Positions 6,962-16,243 of a DNA stretch of 64,000 nt are shown in pieces. Origin of the DNA: Rhizobiaceae bacterium. Its GTDB lineage: Bacteria > Pseudomonadota > Alphaproteobacteria > Rhizobiales > Rhizobiaceae. The first letter of the stretch is position 1. Every line of letters begins with the position of its first letter. A program made the position numbers and the translations under genes. A model generated the notes under the pieces. That model had not been told where the DNA came from. It worked only from the letters and a program-made list of their open reading frames with translations, and did no database searches. Location: contig JAEPQK010000001.1 in assembly GCA_017640615.1 (NCBI GenBank), forward strand, positions 558,001-622,000, given 5' to 3'.

Positions 6962-9871
6962 TCACTCGCCCGACGCCATTTCTGCAAGCGCATCGTCCAT
7001 TGCGCGCAGCGACTGTTCGTAGCCCTCGGCGTCGTCATGCATGCCGTGCGAATGGAAAATCTCGATGGCACGCGCGACGTCGTTGCGCCCCGATTGCAGA
7101 AGTGCGCGATCGCCCGTTCGCCGACCATGAATGGCGTTCGCAATGCCGTGGCGCGCTTTCGAGTGGCCCCAGTCCGCCGGCGTGTGCTCGGGCGAACGCA
7201 CCGAAAGTGCGGCCTCGAACGCTTCCGCCGCGGCCAGCAGCGCGTCTTCGTCATTTCCGGCATTGCCGATCAGGGTGGCGACGACGCCGAGATTGTGTTG
7301 TGTCTTTGCCCATTGCAGTGGCACGCGGTCGCGCGTCCATTCTTCGAGCACGGCCTGAAACATGCGTACCGAGAGCCGCAGTGTCTCCATGTTCTGGTCG
7401 AGCTGGCCATAGCCTTTGACGGCGAGCGCGAGATTGTTGAGCGTATCGGCCCAGGCGAGCGGATCGATATCGCGCTGCCTGACATCCATGGCGGCGTCGA
7501 GTTCCTTGATCGCCTGCTTGTAGAGGTCAAGGTCGCGTCTGCTACCGGCAAGCAGGCTAAGCGTTATGCCGAGGCTCGATTTGGCCGTTGCCCAATCGAC
7601 CGGCGAGAGGTCGCGGGGCCACTCCTCCAGTGCATTGCGGAAATGGCGAACCGATTCCGCAAAATAGCGGTCGTTACCCGTGCGCTGTCCGAGCAGCCGC
7701 AGCATGACGCCGAGATTGTGGCTGGCATTGGCCCAGTCCTGCGGGAACCGCTCGCGCGGCGACTGGGCGAGCGAAAGGCGTGTCGTCTCCTCGGCCTTGC
7801 GCATCATCTCCAGGTCGCCACTGCGCTCGGCCATGTAAGCGTAGCTGGCAGCCAGATTGTCGGTGATCATGGAGGCCATGGCCGGCTGCTGCCGAGGATC
7901 TATGGCGGAGAGGGCCTCTGAGAGCGCGACGACTGCTTCCTCGAAACGCTCAATGCCAGTTTCGCGGTCGCCCAGAATGCCAAGCGCGCCGCCAAGAGCC
8001 AGCTGGATGTCGGCCCATTCGACAGGGTCTTCCTCGCGCGGATAGACCTCCAACGCGGCACGATAGGCGGCAATTGCTTCCAGCAAGCGCTCGGGGCCCG
8101 GTTCGCGCTGACCGATGCGGGCCAGCGCGCGGCCACGGTCGGCCTGTGTTTCGGCCCACTCTTTCGGCGAGGTTTCGCGCGGCCGGTGTTGCGCGGCCTC
8201 ATTGAATGCGGCGACCGCCAGCAGCAGGCGCTCATTGGTGTTTTCGCGCTCGCCGAGCTTGCGCAGCGCATGGCCGATCTCGTTTTTGGCGAGGGACCAG
8301 CTGACGGTGTCGTTCAACTCGGTGGCAAGTGCTGTCGCCTTTTCACCGACTGCGATGGCACGCTCAAGTGCTTCGTTGTTGCCTTTGAAATCGCCGAAAT
8401 CAGTGAGGGCGCGCATCTGCTGCAGCAGGTAGGAAAGAGCGAGTTCGGGGTCCCAGCGCTCGACGCGACCGAAAGCCGAAGCGTAGTCGGCGGCGGCCAA
8501 TTCCGGTTCGAAAGCGAGCTGGTAGGTCTGGGCGCTGCGGGCGAACACCTCGGCCGAGGCAATGCGCCGCGCCTTGACCTGAGCCTCCGCGGCATCGACG
8601 ACGCGGGCCTGAAAAGCGGCGTCTCGCTCCTTGGCCATAGCGCGCAGCTTCTTGGCGCTTTCGACGAGGCCTTCGCGCTCGGCCTGATCGGCAAGCGCGG
8701 AGAGGCGGGCGACGTCCGGGTCGCCGCTTTCAAGGGCTGCGCGATCGGCGAGGATCTGGCTGATGCGTTGAGATTCCGCGTTCAACACGCCTTCCAGCCG
8801 GGCCGAGTCGGATGGCGCGTCGGCGCCCATCGCCTTGAGCAGGCCGAACAGCGCATCCATGGGAACGTCATTCTGCTGTGCGATGCGCTCGACGCGGGCG
8901 CGGCCGAATTCGGGCAGTTCGGCAATGGTGATGAGGAGCTGCCGGCGCTCGCTAACAAGCTCGCCCTGCGGGCCGTCGGGGAGGGCGGGGGCCTCGCCGA
9001 AATAGAGCAAGCGGCGCAGGCTTTCATTGACCCAGGGGCGCTGCGCGCCAGCGGTCTTGAGCCAGACTTCTTCCGCGACCATGCGCATCACTGTGCCGAA
9101 ATCTGTGCCGGCCATTGCGCCGAGATGGCGCAGGATCGCCGCCGTATATGGGCTGTTTTCGCCGGGATTGCCGTCAAGCGCGGTGCGGCCGGGTTCGGCG
9201 GCGAAGCCGATCACAATGCCAAGACTTTCGTCCGCTCCATTGCCGTCGTTCGAGGCGGTGAGTGGGGTGGCGCCGCGCGATGCACCGATGGCGAGGCCGC
9301 CGGCGGCGATTGGCGCTGGTTCGTCGCCGGCCGAAAGTGTGAGCAGTGCGCCCGGCGGAAACGGGTTGTCGCGGCAGGCATCCAGCATCACGATCGTGAT
9401 GGGCACGGTTGAGCGCAGGCGGCGTATTATGTCGGACACCGGAACGAGGGCTTCGCCGGCCGCTTGCAGCGACGAGGCGTCGGCGTCGACCGGAACGAGG
9501 AAGTTTTCTCCGCCAGCCTCGATGCCGTGCCCGGCATAATAGAGGATCGCGACATCCGCGCCTTCGGCGTCTTCGGCAAAATATTCGAGGTCGCGGGCGA
9601 GCCTGCGGGCATCGCGGTCAGACGAAAGCTCGGTCTCGAAGCCGAGATCGGCAAGCAGCTCTTCGACAGCGCGGGCGTCATTTTCGGGGTTCGCCAGCGG
9701 CGGCAGATGCTCATAGTCGCCATTGCCTATGATGAGCGCCACACCGCGCAGCGGCCGCGTCTCTTCAGTCCCCATCGAGGCCATGGCCGAGAAAGCCAGC
9801 GCGAGAAGCGCCAGAACTGCGAGGCGAAAGGCGCGCACTGCGGGTTCAATCATGTTGCCAGAAAAAGCCAT
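6962..9871 (-). CDS. Caspase-like protease with C-terminal TPR-type repeats
   Basis: A protein of 969 aa. Residues about 13-32 form a signal peptide or anchor. The caspase-like domain spans about 38-290, with His115 in YYAGHG and Cys166 in MLDACRDNP. After a helical linker, from about residue 500 come roughly eight repeats of about 50 residues with the pattern WAxxxxNLGxxLxxLGxR...AxxAxRxALE, a tetratricopeptide variant with a conserved Trp. These repeats probably bind a partner or substrate. It is a paralogue of the gene at 1-1704, with 5.3 kb of other genes between them. A start at Met7 (9853) is possible; neither ATG has a good ribosome binding site. The cleavage target is unknown. Confidence 0.88.
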   Translation of the reverse strand: MAFSGNMIEPAVRAFRLAVLALLALAFSAMASMGTEETRPLRGVALIIGNGDYEHLPPLANPENDARAVEELLADLGFETELSSDRDARRLARDLEYFAEDAEGADVAILYYAGHGIEAGGENFLVPVDADASSLQAAGEALVPVSDIIRRLRSTVPITIVMLDACRDNPFPPGALLTLSAGDEPAPIAAGGLAIGASRGATPLTASNDGNGADESLGIVIGFAAEPGRTALDGNPGENSPYTAAILRHLGAMAGTDFGTVMRMVAEEVWLKTAGAQRPWVNESLRRLLYFGEAPALPDGPQGELVSERRQLLITIAELPEFGRARVERIAQQNDVPMDALFGLLKAMGADAPSDSARLEGVLNAESQRISQILADRAALESGDPDVARLSALADQAEREGLVESAKKLRAMAKERDAAFQARVVDAAEAQVKARRIASAEVFARSAQTYQLAFEPELAAADYASAFGRVERWDPELALSYLLQQMRALTDFGDFKGNNEALERAIAVGEKATALATELNDTVSWSLAKNEIGHALRKLGERENTNERLLLAVAAFNEAAQHRPRETSPKEWAETQADRGRALARIGQREPGPERLLEAIAAYRAALEVYPREEDPVEWADIQLALGGALGILGDRETGIERFEEAVVALSEALSAIDPRQQPAMASMITDNLAASYAYMAERSGDLEMMRKAEETTRLSLAQSPRERFPQDWANASHNLGVMLRLLGQRTGNDRYFAESVRHFRNALEEWPRDLSPVDWATAKSSLGITLSLLAGSRRDLDLYKQAIKELDAAMDVRQRDIDPLAWADTLNNLALAVKGYGQLDQNMETLRLSVRMFQAVLEEWTRDRVPLQWAKTQHNLGVVATLIGNAGNDEDALLAAAEAFEAALSVRSPEHTPADWGHSKARHGIANAIHGRRTGDRALLQSGRNDVARAIEIFHSHGMHDDAEGYEQSLRAMDDALAEMASGE

Positions 9872-10022
9872 CCAAGCTGTGCGCGAAGTGTGCCGCCAAA
9901 TTGCGCGACATTAAGGCAGGCGTCGCGGGTGCGGGCAAGGTCTGCGCGGCGGCGGCTTGATCTTGCCCCATATCCGGTCTTGATTGCGGACAGCGGCAAA
10001 ACGACAGAGCGGAAGTCAAACG

Positions 10023-10928
10023 ATGCGTTGGCGCGGACGACGGGAAAGCAGCAATATCGAGGACAAACGCGGGCGCTCACCCGGACTGCCGGGCGGTTTC
10101 GGCCGCGGTGGCTCGCGCATGCGCATTCCGATGGGACGTGGCGGCGGTGGCATAAGCTTCACCGGGCTAATCATCATAGTGGTCGTGTTTTTCGGGCTCC
10201 GCGCAATCGGCATCGACCCGCTGGCAATGATGGAAGGCGGTCAGGGAAGCCGCGGCGGCCAGTTCACGCAGGAGGAGGGAACGCAGGCCTCCGACGATAT
10301 GCGTACATTCGTAGCCGTCGTACTCGCCGAGACCGAGGATGTCTGGAACGGCGTGTTCAAGGCCGAGGGCGTAACCTATCGCGAGCCGACCTTGACGCTG
10401 TTTTCGGGCCAGGTGCGTTCGGCCTGCGGCTTTGCCTCTTCAGCGTCGGGGCCGTTCTATTGTCCCGGCGACAGCAAAATCTATCTCGACACGACCTTTT
10501 TCGACCAACTTGCACGGCAGTTCGGCGCGGCGGGTGATTTCGCGCAGGCCTATGTGATCGCACATGAGGTTGGTCACCATGTGCAGAACCTGATCGGCGT
10601 GTTGCCGCGTTTCAACCAGATGCGTCAAAGCATGACCCAGGCGGAAGCCAACGCGATGTCGGTGCGGGTAGAGCTTCAGGCCGACTGTTTTGCCGGCGTG
10701 TGGGCGCATTTCACCGACAAGGAAGGGCTGCTCGAGGCGGGCGATATCGAGGAGGCGCTAAATGCAGCGCGGCAGATCGGCGACGATACGCTGCAGCGCC
10801 GTACGCAAGGATATGTGGTTCCAGAAAGCTTCAACCACGGCACCTCGGCGCAGCGGCAGACATGGTTCGCCAACGGGTTCAAGAGCGGACGCCTCACAGA
10901 CTGCGATACTTTCAACAGCCCCATCTGA
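10023..10928 (+). CDS. Neutral zinc metallopeptidase (YpfJ family)
   Basis: This is a protein of 301 aa from ATG at 10023, which has GGAAG nine bases upstream; an in-frame start at 9984 is less likely. A Gly/Arg-rich N-terminus is followed by one membrane helix at about 40-60. The zinc site is HEVGH at residues 181-185, with a downstream ELQADC block that carries the third ligand in this family. The C-terminal RTQGYVVPESFNHGTSAQR block is typical of YpfJ-type putative neutral zinc metallopeptidases. It is probably anchored in the inner membrane and facing the periplasm. Its physiological substrate is unknown. Confidence 0.9.
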   Translation: MRWRGRRESSNIEDKRGRSPGLPGGFGRGGSRMRIPMGRGGGGISFTGLIIIVVVFFGLRAIGIDPLAMMEGGQGSRGGQFTQEEGTQASDDMRTFVAVVLAETEDVWNGVFKAEGVTYREPTLTLFSGQVRSACGFASSASGPFYCPGDSKIYLDTTFFDQLARQFGAAGDFAQAYVIAHEVGHHVQNLIGVLPRFNQMRQSMTQAEANAMSVRVELQADCFAGVWAHFTDKEGLLEAGDIEEALNAARQIGDDTLQRRTQGYVVPESFNHGTSAQRQTWFANGFKSGRLTDCDTFNSPI

Positions 10929-11041
10929 GCGCAATATTGCGGTAAATCGCCGGTAAAAGTCTGTGCCATTTTGCAGAATGTCGCCTTAGACGGGCGTTAA
11001 CAGGTGTCGGGTTATGGTCCTCCATCACTCTGGGGATGACC

Positions 11042-12634
11042 ATGCGTAAGCTCTTTCAGCGCTTTCTCAACGGTACGAGCGGCAATTTCGCGATTGTGGC
11101 GTCGGCACTGTCGATACCTCTGGTGCTCGCTGCCGGGATGACGGTGGACCTGACCACAATAAATCGCTCGCATAACGAGCTTCAGCAGGCGCTGGACGCT
11201 GCCGTGCTGGCCGTGGCGCGCGAGGGCGAGTCGATCACCAATCGCGAAGCTGAACAGATCGTGAGGCTGTTCCTTAAAGAAAATTACGAACTCACATTCG
11301 CAAATTTACAGATCATCAGGCAGGGCACGAAAGTCACGATTGACGCGACCGCCGACGCCTCAATGGCCTTTGGCGGGCTGTTTGGATACGACGACTGGAC
11401 CGTCAAGGCGGCATCGACGGCCGACGTCGCCTACGCGACCTATGAAGTCGCCCTGGTGCTCGACACGACAGGTTCCATGGCCGGCGGCAAGCTCTCCGCA
11501 ATGAAGGACGCCGTCGACGGCATGATCGAGTCGATGAGCGCGCAGATCAAAAACAAGCAGCGGCTGAAGTTCTCGCTGGTTCCTTTCGCCACGTTCGTGA
11601 ATGTGGGGCCCGAACATGGGCCGGAATTCGACAAGAAAGGCAAGCAGATCAAAGGCACAGGCGCGTCCTGGCTCGATCTCGAGGGTTTGAGCCCGGTACC
11701 GCAGCCTGATCTGGTGCCAGGCTTGAGCCGGTTCCAAGTTTACCACCACCTTGGCAAGGAGTGGAAAGGCTGCGTGGAGACACGCTTCCGCGACGGCGGC
11801 AAGGACTACGACATCGACGATACGCCGGGTAATCCTTCGAAGCCGGAAACCCTTTATGTTCCCGCCTTCGCATCCGATGAGGGTGACGATCCCAGCTACT
11901 ACAACAGCTATCTGGACGATTCCGGAAGTCTAGCTGCTCTCCTGCCACTGGGTCTGGGGAAGAAGCTTGGCAAATACGGGATACCCGTGAACAAGCTGCT
12001 TGAACCGATCGCCTTCGGCGCATGGAAAAAGGTGAAGGTGGATGACGGCGCATCTGGATATGGCGGCTACGACAAGGGCCCGGATTTCATGTGCGACACA
12101 CAGCCGATCACGACGCTGACCAACGACTACAAAGCCTTGCGCAAGAAGGTCAAAGACCTGAAGGCAAAAGGCAATACGAACATTATGGAAGGTGTCGCGT
12201 GGGGCGCACGGGTTCTTTCGCCCGGCGAGCCGTTTGGCCAGGGACAGCCGAAGACAAAAACGGGCGTTGAAAAGATCATGGTCGTCCTGACCGACGGATC
12301 AAACACGATGGGCGTTACCGGCACCGGTCTTGGTTCCAACTATTCAAGCTTCGGCTATCTGGCTGACGGTCGGCTGGGCACGCTTGTGCCAAGCGGCAGC
12401 GCAACCAACGCAGCAATGAACGACCGCACACTCGCCGCCTGCGAGCACGCGAAGAAAGAGGGTATCGAGATCTATACGATCCGGCTCGAAGAGCCCGACG
12501 TGAAGACCGGTACGATGCTGCAGCAATGCGCAACGTCCTCGGGTCACTTTTTCGATGCGCCTTCGCGCGCCCAGCTCGACGAGGTGTTCGAAGAAATCCG
12601 GGAGCGCGTGGTGCGGCTGCGGCTGGCTTCCTGA
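11042..12634 (+). CDS. TadG-like pilus-assembly/vWA protein, orphan
   Basis: The protein is 530 aa from ATG at 11042, which has GGGG at a good distance; ATG at 11036 is also in frame. The N-terminus is a TadE/TadG-type start: a basic stretch, SGNFAIVASALSIPLVLAAGMTVDL as a membrane helix, then a RSHNELQQALDAAVLAVA helix. A von Willebrand A domain begins near residue 136, with MIDAS residues in DTTGSM and later LTDGSN. TadG-like proteins belong to Flp pilus systems, but no other tad gene is present here. Such orphans are common in rhizobia and have no settled role. Probably anchored in the inner membrane. Confidence 0.82.
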   Translation: MRKLFQRFLNGTSGNFAIVASALSIPLVLAAGMTVDLTTINRSHNELQQALDAAVLAVAREGESITNREAEQIVRLFLKENYELTFANLQIIRQGTKVTIDATADASMAFGGLFGYDDWTVKAASTADVAYATYEVALVLDTTGSMAGGKLSAMKDAVDGMIESMSAQIKNKQRLKFSLVPFATFVNVGPEHGPEFDKKGKQIKGTGASWLDLEGLSPVPQPDLVPGLSRFQVYHHLGKEWKGCVETRFRDGGKDYDIDDTPGNPSKPETLYVPAFASDEGDDPSYYNSYLDDSGSLAALLPLGLGKKLGKYGIPVNKLLEPIAFGAWKKVKVDDGASGYGGYDKGPDFMCDTQPITTLTNDYKALRKKVKDLKAKGNTNIMEGVAWGARVLSPGEPFGQGQPKTKTGVEKIMVVLTDGSNTMGVTGTGLGSNYSSFGYLADGRLGTLVPSGSATNAAMNDRTLAACEHAKKEGIEIYTIRLEEPDVKTGTMLQQCATSSGHFFDAPSRAQLDEVFEEIRERVVRLRLAS

Positions 12635-12655
12635 GCGATACCGAGACGAAATGTG

Positions 12656-12683
12656 AAAGGGCGGCCCGGTGCCGCCCTTTTTC
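12656..12683. terminator. Intrinsic terminator between tadG-like gene and carA
   Basis: AAAGGGCGGC (12656-12665) and GCCGCCCTTT (12671-12680) form a 10-bp perfect stem with a 5-nt loop, followed by TTT on the plus strand. The AAA run on the left makes it usable on the minus strand too. It lies between convergent genes and probably ends both transcripts. Confidence 0.8.
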
Positions 12684-12690
12684 CGTTAGC

Positions 12691-13893
12691 CTAACGCTCG
12701 GCCAGGGCGGGTTCGCCCTTGCGCTCGCGGATGAGGTTGACGAAGCGCTTAAACAGATAGTGCGAATCCTGCGGGCCGGGTGAGGCCTCCGGATGGTGCT
12801 GGACCGAAAACACCGGCTTTCCGGTGACGCGCAGGCCGCAATTCGAACCGTCGAACAAGGAGACATGCGTGGCCTCGACGCCGTCGGGAAGCGTGTCGCC
12901 ATCAACCGCGAAGCCGTGGTTCATCGACACGATCTCGACCTTGCCGGTGGTGAAGTCCTTCACCGGGTGGTTTGCGCCATGGTGGCCCTGATGCATTTTC
13001 ACGGTCGATGCGCCGAGCGCCAACGCCAGCATCTGATGGCCGAGGCAGATGCCGAATACCGGTATGCCGGTTCCGATGAGTTCGCGGATGATGGGCACGG
13101 AGTATTCGCCGGTCGCTGCCGGGTCGCCCGGGCCATTCGACAGGAAGATGCCATCCGGCTTGAGGGCCAGAACATCGGCGGCGGAGGTTGTCGCCGGGAC
13201 AACGGTGACCTTGGCGCCGAGGTCGGTGAGCAGGCGCAGAATGTTGCGCTTCACGCCATAGTCGATGGCGACCACATGGAAGGTGGGCGCATCCTGCGAG
13301 CCGTAGCCGCTCTCCAGCGTCCACGGCTTTTCGGCCCATTGCGCCGACTGGCCGGACGTGACGTCTTTGGCGAGATCGAGGCCGACCAGACCGGACCATG
13401 CGGCGGCCTTTGCTTTCAGCGCTTCGATGTCGAACTCGCCACTCTGCGCGTGGGCGATGACCGCGTTCGGCATACCCTTTTCGCGGATGAGCGCGGTGAG
13501 CGCGCGTGTGTCGATGCCCGAAAGCGCAACGATGCCGCGGCGCTTCAGCCAGGCGTCGAGATGGCCGGCGGAGCGGAAGTTCGACGGGTCGGTGACGTCA
13601 GCCCGGAAGATCGCGCCGATGGCGCCGGCGCGAGCGGCCGGGTTCAGGTCTTCGATGTCTTCGTCATTGGCGCCGACATTGCCTATATGCGGGAAGGTGA
13701 AGGTGACTATCTGACCCGCATATGAGGGGTCGGTGAGGATTTCCTGATAGCCGGTGAGGGCGGTGTTGAAGCAGACCTCGCCAATCGCGTCGCCTTCCGC
13801 GCCGAGGCCGCGACCCTCGATCACCGTTCCATCGGCCAGAACCAGAAGCGCGGTCGCGCGGGTGGCTCCCCAGGGTGCGGTGTTCGTGGTCAT
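12691..13893 (-). CDS. carA: Carbamoyl-phosphate synthase small subunit
   Basis: This 400-aa protein starts at ATG 13893, with GGAG seven bases upstream; the frame stays open a further 10 codons. The N-terminal CarA domain is followed by a class I glutamine amidotransferase with nucleophile Cys283 in GICLGHQM, and His367 and Glu369 in QHHPEA. It supplies ammonia from glutamine to CarB for carbamoyl phosphate, used in arginine and pyrimidine synthesis. The carB gene is not in this window. All key residues are present and the length is normal. Confidence 0.97.
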   Translation of the reverse strand: MTTNTAPWGATRATALLVLADGTVIEGRGLGAEGDAIGEVCFNTALTGYQEILTDPSYAGQIVTFTFPHIGNVGANDEDIEDLNPAARAGAIGAIFRADVTDPSNFRSAGHLDAWLKRRGIVALSGIDTRALTALIREKGMPNAVIAHAQSGEFDIEALKAKAAAWSGLVGLDLAKDVTSGQSAQWAEKPWTLESGYGSQDAPTFHVVAIDYGVKRNILRLLTDLGAKVTVVPATTSAADVLALKPDGIFLSNGPGDPAATGEYSVPIIRELIGTGIPVFGICLGHQMLALALGASTVKMHQGHHGANHPVKDFTTGKVEIVSMNHGFAVDGDTLPDGVEATHVSLFDGSNCGLRVTGKPVFSVQHHPEASPGPQDSHYLFKRFVNLIRERKGEPALAER

Positions 13894-14179
13894 ATCGTTT
13901 CTCCGGTGGTCTGGGCCGCGCACTTGAATTCAGGCTGGCGCGTGCCATATAGGCGGCGACAATCACGGGCTCGCCACCCGGTCGGTCCTTGTGCGCGTGC
14001 GATGTAACGGCTTTCAAAGCCGCGGACAATAGGCAACCGGAACTGGCCGGTCAATGTGAACAGAAGCGTTCGCACGAAATTGCGAAGATGTTGAATTTCA
14101 GTGGCTTAGCGGTAGTGAAACGATTTGCGCGCGGAAGCGGCGGGCGCTATTGTGCGCGCGAGCCAAGGAGTGTTCGGCC

Positions 14180-14629
14180 ATGCGCGATAGTCTCGCGACG
14201 GCACTAAAAGACGCCATCAAGCAGCAGGACAAGCATCGCGTTTCGACATTGCGTCTGATCCAGACCGCAATTCAGGATCGCGATATTGCCAATCGCGGTG
14301 CGGGCAAGGACCCGATTACAGACGCGGAGATCGCTGCCGTTCTGGTGACGATGGTCAAGCAGCGCAAAGAATCCGCCCATCAATATGAGGAAGGCGGGCG
14401 GCTGGAACTTGCCCAGCAAGAGCTGGACGAGATCGAGATCATCCGCAAATTCCTACCGAAGCAGCTTTCGGATGCGGACACGCAGCGGCTTTGCGCGCAG
14501 GTGGTCAACGAAGTGGGCGGCGACGGCCTGCGCGACATGGGCCGCTGCATGAACGAGCTGAAGACCAAATATCCGGGCCAGATGGATTTCGGCAAGGCAA
14601 GCGGGATCGTAAAGGATCTGCTCCGCTAG
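14180..14629 (+). CDS. yqeY: GatB/YqeY domain protein
   Basis: A 149-aa protein from ATG at 14180, with AAGGAG nine bases upstream. It matches the YqeY family: an N-terminal helical bundle with HRVSTLRLIQTAIQDRD, and a C-terminal domain related to the tail of GatB, ending in KYPGQMDFGKASGIVKDLL. The family is thought to interact with tRNA or aminoacyl-tRNA metabolism, but its function is not settled. It lies between divergent carA and dnaG, as in many Rhizobiales. The 286 bp between carA and this gene hold no gene that I can see. Confidence 0.92.
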   Translation: MRDSLATALKDAIKQQDKHRVSTLRLIQTAIQDRDIANRGAGKDPITDAEIAAVLVTMVKQRKESAHQYEEGGRLELAQQELDEIEIIRKFLPKQLSDADTQRLCAQVVNEVGGDGLRDMGRCMNELKTKYPGQMDFGKASGIVKDLLR

Positions 14630-14682
14630 GCCACTGCCGCTATTCAGTCCTGTGCGGGCTGCAAATGGCGGTTCCTGCGCTT

Positions 14683-14719
14683 CCGGTGCTCATGTACCTT
14701 GACGTACATTCCGCTCCGG
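14683..14719. repeat. Imperfect inverted repeat downstream of yqeY
   Basis: CCGG (14683-14686) and ATGTAC (14692-14697) are mirrored by GTACAT (14704-14709) and CCGG (14716-14719) around the centre CTTGAC. The outer parts are imperfect. It could be an mRNA-end hairpin or an interspersed repeat. There is no T-tract. Confidence 0.35.
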
Positions 14720-14777
14720 TTCTCGAAATCCACCACTTTCGCCGCGCACAGATTAGAATCCCGACAAGGCGTGGGCA

Positions 14778-15119
14778 GTGACCATATCTCGCAAACTCAA
14801 AAAGCGAATCGAGGCCGAATTGGCCGAGACCGAGCGGCTAATGGTCGATCATGCCGACAACAGCGCGCCGGTTGAACTCGACCAGCAGAGCGTCGGCCGG
14901 GTTTCGCGCATCGACGCGATCCAGATGCAGGCGATGGCGCAGGCCGTGAAGCAGCGCCGCGAGGCGCGGATCGGCAGGTTGCGCGCAGCGTTGGCGCGCA
15001 TGGATGACGGTGAATATGGCTACTGCCTGGAATGCGGCGAAGAGATCGCCGCCGGCCGGCTGGAAGCCGACCCGACATTCACGCATTGCGTGCGGTGTGC
15101 GGGGAAAAGGAGCACGTAA
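14778..15119 (+). CDS. DksA/TraR-type C4 zinc-finger protein
   Basis: This is 113 aa from a GTG start at 14778, with AAGG upstream. An N-terminal coiled-coil-like region carries many Glu/Arg residues. The C-terminal finger is YGYCLECGEEI ... CVRCAG, four cysteines in the DksA arrangement. Short stand-alone proteins of this type bind the RNA polymerase secondary channel or have unknown roles. It lacks the long coiled coil with paired acidic tip residues of full DksA, so I do not call it dksA. A second such protein lies at 21057-21386, on the other side of dnaG-rpoD. Confidence 0.82.
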   Translation: MTISRKLKKRIEAELAETERLMVDHADNSAPVELDQQSVGRVSRIDAIQMQAMAQAVKQRREARIGRLRAALARMDDGEYGYCLECGEEIAAGRLEADPTFTHCVRCAGKRST

Positions 15120-15123
15120 AGAT

Positions 15124-15150
15124 GACGAGGCCGGAATACCCGGCCCCGTC
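15124..15150. other. Strong hairpin between convergent genes
   Basis: GACGaGGCCGG (15124-15134) pairs with CCGGCCcCGTC (15140-15150), one mismatch, 5-nt loop. It sits between the convergent DksA-type and PRC-barrel genes. There is no clear T-run on either side, so the terminator role is uncertain. Confidence 0.45.
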
Positions 15151-15164
15151 ATAGCTGATCTCGA

Positions 15165-15911
15165 TTATTCGAGGGGCTCGGTGGCCTTGATCTCGCTGGT
15201 AGCGGTCACGTCGATGCCAGCTTCGACATCGTCATAGGCAGGCGCAGCTTCCAAAGCTTCACGCGTCACGTTGAGGACGATGCGGCTTGGCAAATTGTCC
15301 TCGCCCACGACCGGCTCGTTGTCCACTTGCGGTTCGACATATGCGGTGTTGTCAGAACCACCCATGGTGCCAGTGCTGCTTGTGCCGGTAACGTCGTTGG
15401 TCGGCATTTCGGCGGCGGCCTGAGCCTCCGCTTCAAGCTCCTGACGCCTTTGCTCCTCTGTCTTCAGACCCTCTGTCTTGCCAGGTCCGAACTCGAGCGC
15501 GCTCATGGAAACGGCGACGTCTTTTTCGCCGATACCCAGGAAGCCGCCAACGCCAACCAGGACGGCAATCACTTCGCCTTCCTCGTTGACGAGAACATCG
15601 GAAATGTCGCCGATATTGTCGCCCTTGGCGTCAAAGACAGCCTTGCCTTCCAAATTGGTAACGCGCCATGCGCCCGTCGGCGGGACGGTGACGAACGGAC
15701 CGACGGCATCGTTTTCGCCGGCGAGCGCCGTCTGTTCCGTCTCGTCCACTGGCAAGGTTTCGTCCATCGCCTGATCACCGGCTTTGCCGGCGTCCGGCTT
15801 TACAAGCAGTTCCTCAGCCTGGACTTCGGTGTCCGAGGTCTGTTCCTGGGCGATTGCGGTGAAGGGAATTGCAACCGCGGCGAGCAATGCCAAATAGGTG
15901 TTTCTGTTCAT
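15165..15911 (-). CDS. PRC-barrel domain protein, exported
   Basis: The protein is 248 aa from ATG at 15911, with AAGGAG just upstream; the longer frame to 16127 lacks coding character. Residues 1-20 are a signal peptide ending in AIAQ. The PRC-barrel lies at about 80-150: TGAWRVTNLEGKAVFD, then GDNIGDISDVLVNEEGEVIAVLV and the GGFLGIGEKDVAVSM block. The tail is acidic and Gln/Glu/Ala-rich. PRC-barrel proteins of this exported type are common in rhizobia and may have envelope or stress roles. No function is assigned. Confidence 0.85.
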   Translation of the reverse strand: MNRNTYLALLAAVAIPFTAIAQEQTSDTEVQAEELLVKPDAGKAGDQAMDETLPVDETEQTALAGENDAVGPFVTVPPTGAWRVTNLEGKAVFDAKGDNIGDISDVLVNEEGEVIAVLVGVGGFLGIGEKDVAVSMSALEFGPGKTEGLKTEEQRRQELEAEAQAAAEMPTNDVTGTSSTGTMGGSDNTAYVEPQVDNEPVVGEDNLPSRIVLNVTREALEAAPAYDDVEAGIDVTATSEIKATEPLE

Positions 15912-16243
15912 TGGATCTCTCCTTTGACGCTTCAACACCCCCCGATTTTGCCGGAAGCGCAAAACTTCCGTTCGGCGCATCGGGGCCTGACCGATGAGCC
16001 ACGCGAAACGAGGCGGCTGGCGGCCGACATCGCGCTTGCTGCTGCCGATTTGCGTAATGAAAACACGACGCGGGGCGGCAGATGTGCGTGTGCACTGGCG
16101 TTGTCTTCGCCAACCCAAACCCCGCATTCGCGAATTTCATTAAGGCGCGACCATTGCGGCGCCTTCAAGACCCCTGTTGGGCGATGGCGGGGCAATTGAT
16201 TGGCCGGAAATGGGAACAGGAGAACGCCGGCAGAAACCGCGAC
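15912..16243. other. Gene-free stretch of 332 bp
   Basis: I find no credible coding frame here. It holds the upstream region of the PRC-barrel gene and the 3' side of brnA. One small inverted repeat, AAGGCGC (16142-16148) with GCGCCTT (16159-16165), is visible without a T-tract. Confidence 0.5.

Noticed and set aside
8186..9412. 408-codon plus-strand frame
   Set aside because: Opposite the second caspase-like gene and a mirror of the frame at 436-1731; shared only because the two caspase genes are paralogous.
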